A stretch of DNA of 64,000 nt from Comamonadaceae bacterium (GTDB taxonomy: Bacteria > Pseudomonadota > Gammaproteobacteria > Burkholderiales > Burkholderiaceae_C). Of the stretch, positions 51,700 through 60,170 are shown one piece after another. The notes under the pieces were generated by a model. The model worked only from the letters and a program-made list of their open reading frames with translations. It was not told the origin of the DNA and ran no database searches. A program made the position numbers and the translations under genes. The DNA lies in NCBI GenBank assembly GCA_027483665.1, contig JAIXUC010000012.1:19799-83798 (forward strand), written 5' to 3'. Numbering within the stretch: the first letter of the stretch is position 1; each line of letters starts with the position of its first letter.

Positions 51700-53711
51700 A
51701 CACCAGCGTGGAGCGGCTCGTGCGACCGAATCGTTATGAGGGACTGAACCTCATCAGCTTGCCGGTCTGGGTCTTCGACTTGGACCATAAGAGAGTGCTG
51801 TGGGCCAATGAGGCTGCGGTCGCCCTGTGGAACTCACCATCGCTGCACGAGCTGTGCTGGCGCGACATGGGCGCCGACATGTCGGCGTCGGTCCGGCGCC
51901 GGCTGGCCCAGTACCAGAGCGACTTCGTAGCCCACGACGCGACCTTCAACGAACAGTGGACGCTGTACCCGGCCGGCCAGCCGCTGCCGATGAACGTCAG
52001 CCTGCGCGGCCACCTCCTGGAAGACGGGCGCATGGCGATGCTGTGCGAGGCGCGACCCTCGGCGGTGGCCGAACCGGAATCACTGCGTTCAGTCGAGGCG
52101 CTGCTGCACACCGCAGTGATGATCTCGCTGTACGACCCGCACGGTTGCACGCTGTACCGCAACCCGGCTGCACGGTCTTCGGTGCACCGACTCGACGAGC
52201 GCCTGGACGAGCGCTTCGTCGACCCCGCCGCGTACCCGCAGCTGATGCGATTGCTGGCCGATTCCGGTATGGCTACGCAGACGCTAGCCGTGCGCACCGC
52301 ACAAGGTGAGCGCTGGCACGAGATATCGGTCAGGCGCTGCAAAGACGCCGTGACGGGTGGCGACGCCATGCTGGTGAGCGAGGCCGATGTCAGCATCCTC
52401 AAGCGTACCGAGGCGCGCGCCCAGTTCCTTGCCCTGCACGACGCGCTGACCGGCCTGCCCAACCGCAGCCAGGTCATGCAGCGCTTCGACGAGGCGGTCG
52501 GCCGCATCGGCGATCTTGGTGAACAGGCGGCTTTGCTGTTCATCGATCTGGATCACTTCAAGAACGTGAACGACACATTGGGCCACGCGGCCGGCGATGC
52601 GCTGCTGGTGGAAGTAGCCCGACGGCTGCGCACGGCTGTGCGCAACAGCGACCTGGTGGCACGACTGGGCGGCGACGAGTTCCTGCTTTTGCTGGTGGGA
52701 CCCGACATCCTCCACGAGGTCGAGCGCGTACGCGCCAGGCTGATGAACGCGCTGGCAGAGCCGATGTCGCTGTTGGGCCAGTCCGTGCACATCACCCCCA
52801 GCGTGGGCGTGGCCTTGTACCCCCAGGATGGGCAGAACGTAGACACTCTGCTGCGCAATGCCGACCTTGCGATGTACTCTGCCAAGGAGCGCGGCCGCAA
52901 CGACCTGGCTTTCTACGATGCCGGCATGTCTGAGGCCTTGAACAACCGCACCTCGCTGGAAGCGGATTTGCGCCTGGCCTTCGAACGAGAGGAGTTTGAG
53001 GTTCACTACCAGTCCATCGTCGACGTCGCCAGCGGGCGCACCGTAGGCGCCGAAGCGCTGGTGCGCTGGCGCCACCCCGAAAGAGGGATGATTCCGCCAG
53101 ACGTCTTCATCCCGGTATGCGAAGGCAACGGCTCGATCCGCAACCTGGGCCGGATTGTCTTCAACGCCGCGGCGCGCCAGCAGGTTGCCTGGGCAGCAGC
53201 AGGCCATGTGCTGAAGGTGGCAGTTAACTTATCGCCGCGCCAGCTGCGCGACCCTGAACTGCTGGCCGATCTGAAGGCCGCGCTGCAAAGCTCGGGGGCC
53301 GACCCGCGGTGGCTGCAGCTGGAGCTGACAGAGAGCATGTTTCTCGGCCGGGACCCAGCCGTGCTGGCGCTACTGAATGACATTCAGACTCTGGGCCTGG
53401 GCCTGTCGCTGGACGACTTTGGCACCGGGTACTCCAACTTGGCCTACCTGCAGCAGTTTCCGATCCAGACCCTGAAGATCGACCGCAGTTTCGTCCAATG
53501 CCTGGACGTCAACCGCCCGGTGGCCGAACTGATCGTTGCCATGTGCCGCCTTATGAAGCTGGGCGTGGTGGCCGAAGGGGTGGAGACCACCGAACAACTG
53601 GCCTGGGTGCGAGCACAAGGCATCGCGCAAAGCCAGGGTTTCCTGCACTCGCGCCCACTGCCCGCGGCAGCGTTCACGGCTCTGGTGGTAGTGGACTGCG
53701 TGGCAAGGTGA
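51696..53711 (+). CDS. PAS-GGDEF-EAL cyclic-di-GMP enzyme
   Basis: A 671-residue cytoplasmic protein. Seen: an N-terminal PAS-like region (SLPVWVFDLDHKRVLWANEAA), a second sensor-like stretch at about 135-235, a GGDEF domain with intact GGDEF at 325-329 and inhibitory-site R316-x2-D319, and an EAL domain with EAL at 452-454 and DDFGTGYSNL. Both catalytic motifs look complete, so it may make or break c-di-GMP. GTG 51696 overlaps the GST gene; upstream frame codons lie inside that gene and are rejected. Confidence 0.92.
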   Translation: MNTSVERLVRPNRYEGLNLISLPVWVFDLDHKRVLWANEAAVALWNSPSLHELCWRDMGADMSASVRRRLAQYQSDFVAHDATFNEQWTLYPAGQPLPMNVSLRGHLLEDGRMAMLCEARPSAVAEPESLRSVEALLHTAVMISLYDPHGCTLYRNPAARSSVHRLDERLDERFVDPAAYPQLMRLLADSGMATQTLAVRTAQGERWHEISVRRCKDAVTGGDAMLVSEADVSILKRTEARAQFLALHDALTGLPNRSQVMQRFDEAVGRIGDLGEQAALLFIDLDHFKNVNDTLGHAAGDALLVEVARRLRTAVRNSDLVARLGGDEFLLLLVGPDILHEVERVRARLMNALAEPMSLLGQSVHITPSVGVALYPQDGQNVDTLLRNADLAMYSAKERGRNDLAFYDAGMSEALNNRTSLEADLRLAFEREEFEVHYQSIVDVASGRTVGAEALVRWRHPERGMIPPDVFIPVCEGNGSIRNLGRIVFNAAARQQVAWAAAGHVLKVAVNLSPRQLRDPELLADLKAALQSSGADPRWLQLELTESMFLGRDPAVLALLNDIQTLGLGLSLDDFGTGYSNLAYLQQFPIQTLKIDRSFVQCLDVNRPVAELIVAMCRLMKLGVVAEGVETTEQLAWVRAQGIAQSQGFLHSRPLPAAAFTALVVVDCVAR

Positions 53712-54155
53712 ACCCGACTTTGACCCGCCTCTTTCTGCCATACCGATCAAAAGTCGGAGTCTTGGCTGAAGGTTAGTCGGTCGTGGTTGGTATTGGAGTG
53801 GTCTGAACTGCATCGTCAGCGCGCTGGCAGTCCAGCCAGGCACCGTCAGGCTGCCTTCAGATTCCCAAAGCCCTGTAATGCCCAGCGGGTGTCCGTCTGC
53901 ATGTAAGTCTGCTTTTCCAGTTCGGTCCGAAGCCGGAAGTCGGCGATGTGGGCTGACCAGTTCTGGTTGGAGCACTGTGGCATCAGCTTGAGGCACGAGT
54001 TTTCACGGAAAGTGACAACAGTTCTCTTCGGGCCTCGTTTTTCAGCCGTTTCTGGCCGAGTTGACCGTTTCGAGCCTTGCTAAGTCATTGATTGGTAAGA
54101 CGGTGAGGAGCCAACATCATTTACGGGCACAACCATTTCCGCACGCTGCGCTGGC
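53712..54155. other. 444-base gap with degenerate sequence, right edge of the insert
   Basis: No supported gene. The start (53722-53765) resembles a stretch downstream of tRNA-Arg. On the minus strand a stretch at 53846-54080 stays open for about 76 codons and reads like a protein C-terminus (NSCLKLMPQCSNQNWSAHIA) but has no ATG and a stop just upstream. It may be a relic of a mobile element. Confidence 0.5.
53722..53765 (+). repeat. Dispersed 44-base repeat, copy 1
   Basis: Begins GACCCGCC and contains TTCTGCCATACC; by hand alignment about 77% identical to 57691-57734. It lies just after the GGDEF-EAL stop. Confidence 0.6.
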
Positions 54156-54587
54156 TCATGTCGCGTCAAAGGCGGCGCGAAGCCAAGTGATGCCTTGCTC
54201 CGGGTCCATGGCCACCACGTCAAAGCGGCATGGGGGCCAGTGCCGGTAGCGCAACAAAAAGTGCTGCGCGGCTTGCACCAACCGGCGCCGCTTGAAGGCG
54301 TCGATGCTGGCCGCTGCACCGCCGTGGCGCTGGCCGCTGCGGCTGCGCACTTCAACGAAGACCAGCGTGCCAGCAGGCTCGCGCATGACGAGGTCAATGT
54401 CGGCGCGGCCGCGACCGGGCGGTCGATAATTGCGCATCACCAGCACGAGCCCAGCTGCCAACAGGTGCTTCAAGGCCGCGTCTTCTGCGTCCATGCCCAC
54501 AGTCCGCGTCTTAGGCTTGTTGTGTGTTGGCAAGTTGTGAGCTTGCAATTGGCGAGCTTTTGACTGCCCCGGAGCCTTATCACCCAT
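54156..54587 (-). CDS. yraN: UPF0102 (YraN) family protein
   Basis: A 143-residue protein with the nuclease-like UPF0102 fold: GRGRADIDLVMREPAGTLVFVEVRSRS, with the D-x-E-x-K-like pattern of restriction-type nucleases (R in place of K), and an AEDAALKHLLAAG helix before it. Its function is unknown; it normally lies between rsmI and diaA. The first 30 residues are poorly conserved, and an internal Met at MDAEDAALKHLL (near 54494) is an alternative start. The start codon abuts that of the divergent rsmI. Confidence 0.85.
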   Translation of the reverse strand: MGDKAPGQSKARQLQAHNLPTHNKPKTRTVGMDAEDAALKHLLAAGLVLVMRNYRPPGRGRADIDLVMREPAGTLVFVEVRSRSGQRHGGAAASIDAFKRRRLVQAAQHFLLRYRHWPPCRFDVVAMDPEQGITWLRAAFDAT

Positions 54588-55513
54588 TGAACGCCCCTTA
54601 CGCCACCGCCTTGGCAGCTGCCCGCGATGCTGCCGGCATGCAAGACATGCCGCGCGGCGCTTTGTTCGTGGTGGCCACGCCCATCGGCAATTTGGCCGAT
54701 ATCAGCTTGCGCGCTTTGTGTGTTCTGCAAACCGTGGAGCACCTGGCCTGCGAGGACACGCGCCACTCGCAGAGCCTGCTGCGCGCTTACGGCATGGAGC
54801 GCCCGGCATCGCAGTGGTTGGCGTTGCACCAACACAACGAGCAAGAGGCCACGCAAAAGGTGCTGGCGCTGCTGGCGCAAGGTGAGCGCGTGGCCTTGCT
54901 GAGCGACGCTGGCACACCCGCCGTGAGCGACCCCGGCGCGCGTTTGGTGGCCGCCGTGCAAGCGGCGGGTTTTCGCACCCTGCCCATTCCAGGCGCCAGC
55001 AGTGTGACCGCGCTGGTGAGCGTGGCGGGCTTGCCGCCCGAGCACAGCGGCTGGGTGGTGCAGGGTTTCTTGCCTGCCCGTGGCACCGAGCGGGCCACGG
55101 CCATGGCTGCCTTGGCGTCCGAGGTGCGGGCCGTGCTGCTGCTGGAGTCGCCCCACCGCATGGTCGATTTGCTGTCGGCGCTGGCACCACTGGGCCAAAG
55201 GCGCCTGACCATCGGTCGGGAGCTGACCAAACAGTTTGAAGAAGTCACCACGCTGCCTGCCGCCCAAGCGCTGGCTTGGCTTCAAAGCAACGCGGCGCGC
55301 AGCAAAGGCGAGTTCGCGCTGCTGCTGCACCCGGCGCTGCCAGAGGCTGAGGCTAAGCAAGCGGGGGCTGCGGTGTTGGCTGTGTTGTTGTCGGAGCTGC
55401 CGCTGAAACAAGCGGTGCAGTTGGCAGCGCGCATCACCGGCGAGCCGCGCAACGCGCTGTATGAACAGGCGCTGGCGCTGAAGGGACAAGACTCAGGCGA
55501 AGGCCATTCCTGA
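54587..55513 (+). CDS. rsmI: 16S rRNA (cytidine-1402 2'-O)-methyltransferase RsmI
   Basis: RsmI methylates the ribose of C1402 in the decoding site of 16S rRNA. The product has the TP-methylase core: LFVVATPIGNLADISLRAL, ACEDTRHSQSLL, LLSDAGTPAVSDPGARLV and PGASSVTALVSVAG. The start is uncertain: TTG 54587 (with GGAG 12 bases before) gives a 308-residue protein with an Ala-rich N-terminus like its relatives, and ATG 54638 gives 291 residues. The 3' end overlaps the next, converging gene by 21 bases. Confidence 0.9.
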   Translation: MNAPYATALAAARDAAGMQDMPRGALFVVATPIGNLADISLRALCVLQTVEHLACEDTRHSQSLLRAYGMERPASQWLALHQHNEQEATQKVLALLAQGERVALLSDAGTPAVSDPGARLVAAVQAAGFRTLPIPGASSVTALVSVAGLPPEHSGWVVQGFLPARGTERATAMAALASEVRAVLLLESPHRMVDLLSALAPLGQRRLTIGRELTKQFEEVTTLPAAQALAWLQSNAARSKGEFALLLHPALPEAEAKQAGAAVLAVLLSELPLKQAVQLAARITGEPRNALYEQALALKGQDSGEGHS

Positions 55514-55933
55514 GCGCGTTTTTGCGCGGGCGGACTTGAACGCAGAAGCTGCTGCAGAAGCCGAAGGCGGCGGGCGCACGCCGTATTTGCCGTGCGGCAC
55601 TAGCGGTAGTCGGCGCAGCAGGTGAACGCTGTAACCCCGGTTGCCCAAACAGCGGTTGATTTCGTCCACCGGCAACGGCCCCGAAATGACGACGATGCGG
55701 TTGGCCTCATCGAGCGCGCCGTCAGCACGCAGTTTGCGGCGGCGGGCCTTGGCCCACAGTTCAATGAATTCAGGTTTCCCGTGTTGGTGGACTTCGCCGG
55801 TGATTCGGTCGAAGGCCAAGGCCACGGCAGCGGTTTTCAGGCGGCAGCGGCGCTCGCCAGTGAAAGCGCTGGGCTGCTCGGCCATGTCGTACAGGCAGTA
55901 TTGGCCCTGCTGAAGTTGGTACTGCAGGTTCAC
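55493..55933 (-). CDS. Hypothetical protein
   Basis: A 146-residue protein I do not recognise. It is soluble and basic, with RITGEVHQHGKPEFIELWAKAR, NRIVVISGPLPVDEINRCL and an Ala/Ser-rich C-terminus. The start is GTG at 55933; an internal ATG at 55885 is possible. It converges on rsmI and overlaps its end by 21 bases. The next gene (55989) lies upstream on the same strand, so the two may form a unit. Confidence 0.6.
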   Translation of the reverse strand: MNLQYQLQQGQYCLYDMAEQPSAFTGERRCRLKTAAVALAFDRITGEVHQHGKPEFIELWAKARRRKLRADGALDEANRIVVISGPLPVDEINRCLGNRGYSVHLLRRLPLVPHGKYGVRPPPSASAAASAFKSARAKTRSGMAFA

Positions 55934-55988
55934 AGCGTTGAACTCTGTGGGTGTAGCGGCTGCGTCAGATGGCGGGGACCGGACGGGT

Positions 55989-56207
55989 TCAGGCCGCGAG
56001 GCCCGGTTTGCGGGTGCTCATGGCCTGACGGGCGCGTTCGCGCACTTCGGGCTCGGCCAGCGGAATCCAGGGGCGATCCAGCGGGCGCAGGCGACGCAGC
56101 TTCAGGTGGCGCAATTGGTCAGAGCGCTCCATGGCGCTGATCACCTGCTCTGGGTTGAGCATCAGCGCAAACGGGTTGGCTTGGCGGTCGTCGAAGGTTT
56201 GGCTCAT
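55989..56207 (-). CDS. Small hypothetical protein
   Basis: A 72-residue soluble basic protein, not recognised. It reads NPFALMLNPEQVISAMERSD then LKLRRLRPLDRPWIPLAEPE. A good AGGAG lies 6 bases before ATG 56207, and the codon use looks normal. It is upstream of the 146-residue gene on the same strand, 55 bases away. Confidence 0.6.
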   Translation of the reverse strand: MSQTFDDRQANPFALMLNPEQVISAMERSDQLRHLKLRRLRPLDRPWIPLAEPEVRERARQAMSTRKPGLAA

Positions 56208-56429
56208 GGGGGCTCCTGTGGTGCAGTGAACGCTGTCCCGCCGGCTGCGGCATTTGGCGATGGAGCCAATGTAGCCACGCCCTGGGCTGCCTGAAGTCGG
56301 CCCCCTGCTAAACCGCTTGTAGGTGTTTACCTGACAACAGCGGGTTGCGCAAAACTCGCGTTCATGCGGCGGTCGGGGTACACCCTGTCGCTACAGCAGA
56401 GCGGAAACCGAGCCACAAGGAGCGCAGCT

Positions 56430-57479
56430 TTGAAACCATTGCATGGCATTCATATCGTCGAGTTTGAAGGCTTGGGCCCCGGCCCGCTGGCGGGCCGCAT
56501 GTTGGCCGACATGGGTGCACGGGTGACGGTGGTGGAACGCCCAGGCCCTGCCGACGTGGCCCAGCGCCTTGGCGGCGACCCCGCCAGCAGCCCTTTGCGC
56601 AGAGGCAAGCAAGCGGTGGCGCTTGACCTGAAAACCCCGGCCGGGCGCGAAGCAGCGCTGGCCCTGGTCGCGCAGGCCGACGGGCTGATCGAAGGGTTTC
56701 GGCCCGGCGTGATGGAGCGGCTGGGCTTGGGGCCGGCCGACTGCGCTGCACACCGCCCGGCATTGGTCTACGGCCGCATGACCGGCTGGGGCCAAGACGG
56801 GCCACTGGCCGCGCGCGCCGGGCACGACTTGAATTACGTGGCTTTGAGCGGCTTGCTCGACTTGGGGCTCGGCGATTCACCACAGCCTCCACCGCCCACC
56901 GCCTTGGGCGACGCCGGTGGCGCATTGGGCTTGGCCTTGGGCATGGTCAGCGGCTTGCTGCAAGCGCAGCGAACCGGACAAGGCTGCGTGGTCGATGCGG
57001 CCATCGGCGACATGGCCGTGGCCATGGGCGCCCTGGTGTGGTGGATGCGTGCCAACGGGCAAATTGACCCGGCGGCGCAGCGCGGCTGTGAACCTGGCCA
57101 CTCGCCCTTCCACGACTCGCCTTTCTACGACCTGTACCTCTGCGCCGATGGCCGCAGCTTGTCGGTCGCGGCTTTGGAAGCACCTTTTTACAAAGAGCTG
57201 CTGCAGCGCTTGGGGCTGCACGATGTGGACCCCGCCCAGCAATACGAACACGCCCACTGGCCCGCCCTGAAAGCGCGGCTGCGCGCCGTGTTTGCCAGCC
57301 AACCCCTGGCGCACTGGGTGGCTGTTTTCGAAGGCAGCGACGCCTGCGTGGCTCCGGTGTTGAGGCCCGCAGAAGCCGCACTGCACCCACACCACGTGCA
57401 TCGCCAAAGCTTGGTAGCGGGCGACGCCGCACCAGCGCCGCGCCTGCATCCGCTGCCCCTTGCCACAAAACCCCTGTGA
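56430..57479 (+). CDS. CoA transferase / alpha-methylacyl-CoA racemase family (CaiB/BaiF)
   Basis: A 349-residue class III CoA-transferase-fold protein: PLAGRMLADMGARVTVVERPG, the LDLKTPAGREAALALVAQADGLIEGFRPGVM style core, and GRMTGWGQDGPLAARAGHDLNYVALSG with the catalytic Asp of the racemase subgroup. The GHDLNY and GW-Q-DGP motifs favour racemase (Amacr). TTG 56430 is chosen because a perfect AAGGAG lies 7 bases before it. A strong hairpin follows, then tRNA-Arg. Confidence 0.85.
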   Translation: MKPLHGIHIVEFEGLGPGPLAGRMLADMGARVTVVERPGPADVAQRLGGDPASSPLRRGKQAVALDLKTPAGREAALALVAQADGLIEGFRPGVMERLGLGPADCAAHRPALVYGRMTGWGQDGPLAARAGHDLNYVALSGLLDLGLGDSPQPPPPTALGDAGGALGLALGMVSGLLQAQRTGQGCVVDAAIGDMAVAMGALVWWMRANGQIDPAAQRGCEPGHSPFHDSPFYDLYLCADGRSLSVAALEAPFYKELLQRLGLHDVDPAQQYEHAHWPALKARLRAVFASQPLAHWVAVFEGSDACVAPVLRPAEAALHPHHVHRQSLVAGDAAPAPRLHPLPLATKPL

Positions 57480-57490
57480 GAGAATTCGCC

Positions 57491-57513
57491 CGCGCCGCTG
57501 CAATGGCGGCGCG
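57491..57513. terminator. GC-rich hairpin between the racemase gene and tRNA-Arg
   Basis: CGCGCCGC at 57491-57498 and GCGGCGCG at 57506-57513 form a perfect 8-bp stem with a 7-base loop, 11 bases after the stop codon. There is no T run, so termination is likely weak or Rho-aided. Confidence 0.4.
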
Positions 57514-57515
57514 AT

Positions 57516-57591
57516 GCGGCTGTAGCTCAGTGGATAGAGTATTGGCCTCCGAAGCCAAGGGTCGTGGGTTCGATCCCCGCCAGCCGCACCA
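57516..57591 (+). tRNA. tRNA-Arg (anticodon CCG)
   Basis: A 76-base cloverleaf: acceptor GCGGCTG/CAGCCGC, anticodon stem TTGGC/GCCAA with loop CTCCGAA (anticodon CCG, reading CGG), T arm GGTTCGATCCC, and encoded CCA. The sequence downstream is the start of an accessory region. Confidence 0.97.
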
Positions 57592-57690
57592 AACCTTGTC
57601 TGGCAAGTAAGTGATCGATCACAAGCGGATCTGATACTGAATCGCCCCGGGTTTTGAGGAGGTTTAACTCTCTGAGAGTATTGAGCTATT

Positions 57691-57767
<77 letters not shown>

Positions 57768-57781
57768 ACAGGGTCATCGAA

Positions 57782-57793
57782 GGGGTCAGGCTT
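57782..57793. repeat. Left arm of a 12-bp inverted repeat (partner 59118-59129)
   Basis: GGGGTCAGGCTT here is the exact reverse complement of AAGCCTGACCCC at 59118-59129. Together they enclose a 1.35-kb segment with two minus-strand genes. Confidence 0.7.
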
Positions 57794-57925
57794 CGTCCGC
57801 TTCCCAACTCCGGTGAGCACCAACGCTTAGCGACCGCTTCCACAATTGACCACTGGCTGCTTCTGGCCGGGAGTGTCAACTGGCAGGCGGTGTCAGGTGG
57901 TGGTCATCGACGCGGAGCTGAAGCA

Positions 57926-58276
57926 TCAACGGCGGCCCGGACCATATTGCTGAAAGGCAATCAGGTAACCATTGCAGTCAACGATGGCGAACTCGCGGCT
58001 CCCGTAGGGCATGTCCTGCAGAGCCCAGGCCACCGTTACGTGCTCCCTGACTGCCGCAAAGTAAGCGTCTACATCTCCAACGGTCATGTAAATCGTTCCT
58101 GACAGCTGGGGCTCAAGCCTCCACAAATCCTGTGTTGTGAACACCAAGTGCGCGTCATCTTTGCTGACCGACAGGGTGTTTTCCGAAGTCACCGAGCAGC
58201 AAAATCCAGGAATCGATTGGTAGAAGTCTTTGGTTGACTGAAGGTCAATGCATCGCAACAACATGGACAACGACAT
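57926..58276 (-). CDS. VOC / glyoxalase-like family protein
   Basis: A 116-residue single-module vicinal-oxygen-chelate protein: LLRCIDLQSTKDFYQSIPGF at the start, a LVFTTQDLW strand, and AIVDCNGYLIAFQQ at the end, as in glyoxalase or bleomycin-resistance-type proteins. The usual metal His and Glu pattern is only partly visible, so catalytic ability is uncertain. ATG 58276 follows a GAGAGGG. It lies in the segment enclosed by the 12-bp inverted repeat. Confidence 0.7.
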   Translation of the reverse strand: MSLSMLLRCIDLQSTKDFYQSIPGFCCSVTSENTLSVSKDDAHLVFTTQDLWRLEPQLSGTIYMTVGDVDAYFAAVREHVTVAWALQDMPYGSREFAIVDCNGYLIAFQQYGPGRR

Positions 58277-58443
58277 CAAAATTCCCTCTCCATCAAGGTC
58301 AGCTCGTGGCCGAGAATTTCTGTCAAGGTGGGGCGTTTTGAGGCGGCACCGAAGGTATAGCTCCTTGAATGTGACGAACTGACTTCACCGCACCGGCCTC
58401 CACGATTCTTGGGGCGGTTCAGGGTGTGCGAGCAAACCTCGGT

Positions 58444-59010
58444 TCAAACAAACGGGGCAGGCTTCACTGAGGCCAGCTTCATCCTTACCCCTGCATTCGC
58501 GGTCTGTCGCTCGATTTCCCCCGGGAACGGTCTCATATCGCTTGCCAAGAGGATGGGCACGACTGCTACTCGCAGGCCCCAAAGATCGGCAAATTCGAAG
58601 GTGAAGTACACCTCTCCCGGACGGACAAAGTTTTGTGGCTCGATCTCATCAGCTTCCAACCAAACGCTACGCACGATTCGCAGTGTCCCGTTCAATTGGA
58701 CCGGCATGTTTCGGCCCTTCACGCCCAGTATCTGGAAATACTCCGTTAGGTTCGGTCGCCCCGGGACCCCGCCCGGTGCAAGACGTCTTGGTGGTACGTA
58801 CTCGAAGATCGTCTCTGGTACAGGCCCAGCCGGATCGCGCAAAGCCCCATCAGCATCTTTGATGGGTAAAAACTTGGCGTTCAACAGCCCGTCAGCACGT
58901 ATGTCTGACAGAGTGAACTCAAAATGGGTTGCTAAGAGCCGCGCAGTGTCTGGGCTGTCTCTGTCAATCGCGGCTGCCTCGTCAAATACCTGCTGCATGG
59001 TGTTCAACAC
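58444..59010 (-). CDS. Hypothetical protein
   Basis: A 188-residue soluble protein that I do not recognise. It has an N-terminal helix (MQQVFDEAAAIDRDSPDTARLL), a Pro-rich middle (PPRRLAPGGVPGRPNL) and alternating strands (NGTLRIVRSVWLEADEIEPQ, VYFTFEFADLWGLRVAVVP). GTG 59010 is supported by a strong AAAGGAG 5 bases upstream. It precedes the VOC gene on the same strand by 167 bases, inside the 12-bp inverted repeat pair. Confidence 0.65.
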   Translation of the reverse strand: MLNTMQQVFDEAAAIDRDSPDTARLLATHFEFTLSDIRADGLLNAKFLPIKDADGALRDPAGPVPETIFEYVPPRRLAPGGVPGRPNLTEYFQILGVKGRNMPVQLNGTLRIVRSVWLEADEIEPQNFVRPGEVYFTFEFADLWGLRVAVVPILLASDMRPFPGEIERQTANAGVRMKLASVKPAPFV

Positions 59011-59660
59011 AGTGTCTCCTTTGATTCAACGGTTTCCGAGGTCGCGGGGGCCATTGGGTCGAAGTCAGGCAACCACGATGAAAGCAGGCTCAGTGCAATG
59101 CCTGGACCAGAGCGGCTAAGCCTGACCCCAAGCACGGTCAGGCCCGGGAGTTTGCTCGGTCGGTGTTCACACTACCCACCTACCGCAGGCCGAATTTCCC
59201 ACAAACTGACACCGCTTTCAACACGCTCCCGGCCATTAGGAACCAGCTGATGCAGATCGGTTTTGCACCAGCTGAGGGCTTCCAAACAGATGAGTGCAGT
59301 TGTTGCCAAGCCGGCAGTTGGACAACTGCTTGCGGTACCTCACGTCATACCGACGATCGGCACCTCGAGCCTCAAGAATTGCGACGAAGCTCAGCTGGCC
59401 TATGGGACCAGCCGACGCGGTCCTCTTGGGCACTCCTTGACGACTCTGGCGTTGGCCACAAAGAGAACCCCGCCAGCTCGGACGCCTCGAACCTGAGTGC
59501 AGCGCTTTGGCTTTCCGTCGTTCGAAACCGCTGGCAATCAGGGTCCGTCGCGAAGGCCCGCAACTTGGCTTGCCGTTCACTAGCGGTTCATCTATGCCTC
59601 CATTCATCAAGAGCATCTGCCACCTGCAGTAGTTGCGCGCGCACACCGCAAAATCGGGCT
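59011..59660. other. 650-base gap, accessory region
   Basis: No gene is supported. It holds a hairpin CCTGACC/GGTCAGG at 59121-59142 and the right arm of the 12-bp inverted repeat. The plus-strand frame of the next gene is open here but its translation has no recognisable family and looks non-coding. Confidence 0.5.
59118..59129. repeat. Right arm of a 12-bp inverted repeat (partner 57782-57793)
   Basis: AAGCCTGACCCC, exact reverse complement of the left arm. It also forms part of a local hairpin with GGTCAGG at 59136-59142. Confidence 0.7.
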
Positions 59661-60170
59661 GTGAATCAGGCTGACACGACATGGCTGATGTTTGATTTCA
59701 GAGACCCCGCCGCAGTGAAGGAGTGGGGCGCCATCGACGACCGTGTGATGGGCGGAATCTCAAGCAGCCGACTGAGGCACGATCAGAGCGGCTACGCCGT
59801 CTTCGAAGGTACCGTCTCGCTTGAGCGCAACGGCGGCTTCGCATCGGTTCGCTCAACGCCGGCTAGCCGGGGTTGGCCCGCCGCGCGGACCTGCTTCATC
59901 GAGGCCCGCGCCGAGGGCAAGCGCTTCAAGCTAAGCCTGCTGACCAGCAATACCTTCGACAGCGTCAACTACCAAGCCACTTTTGCCCCAAGCACCATCT
60001 GGCAGACGGTCAGCATCCCATTAGCGACGTTCCGCGCTACTTTTCGTGGTCGTGAGGTCGTTGGGGCACCCCCTCTTGATCCAGCTGGCATTTGCCAAGT
60101 CGGCCTCATGATTGCTGAGCGCCAGGCTGGAACCTTTGCTCTCGAAGTCCGTCGGATCGGCCTGGCGTGA
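59661..60170 (+). CDS. CIA30-like (NADH:ubiquinone oxidoreductase intermediate-associated 30) family protein
   Basis: A 169-residue jelly-roll-type protein: MFDFRDPAAVKEWGAIDDRVMGGISSS near the start, FEGTVSLERNGGFASVRS, and ATFAPSTIWQTVSIPLATF, all typical of the CIA30 / carbohydrate-binding family. The bacterial members have no proven role; this one lacks a signal peptide. GTG 59661 or ATG 59688 are both possible starts. The frame is open further upstream to 59163, but that part does not look like the family. Confidence 0.75.
   Translation: MNQADTTWLMFDFRDPAAVKEWGAIDDRVMGGISSSRLRHDQSGYAVFEGTVSLERNGGFASVRSTPASRGWPAARTCFIEARAEGKRFKLSLLTSNTFDSVNYQATFAPSTIWQTVSIPLATFRATFRGREVVGAPPLDPAGICQVGLMIAERQAGTFALEVRRIGLA

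Noticed and set aside
53370..53996. Minus-strand 208-codon frame at the end of the GGDEF-EAL gene
   Set aside because: Half of it is antisense to the EAL domain and the rest crosses degenerate intergenic DNA.
57516..57591. tRNA-Arg as an integrated phage or island attachment site
   Set aside because: No integrase gene and no second copy of the tRNA 3' end were found in the window.
59163..59660. N-terminal extension of the CIA30-like gene
   Set aside because: The frame is open but the translation has no likeness to the family and no supporting ribosome binding site.
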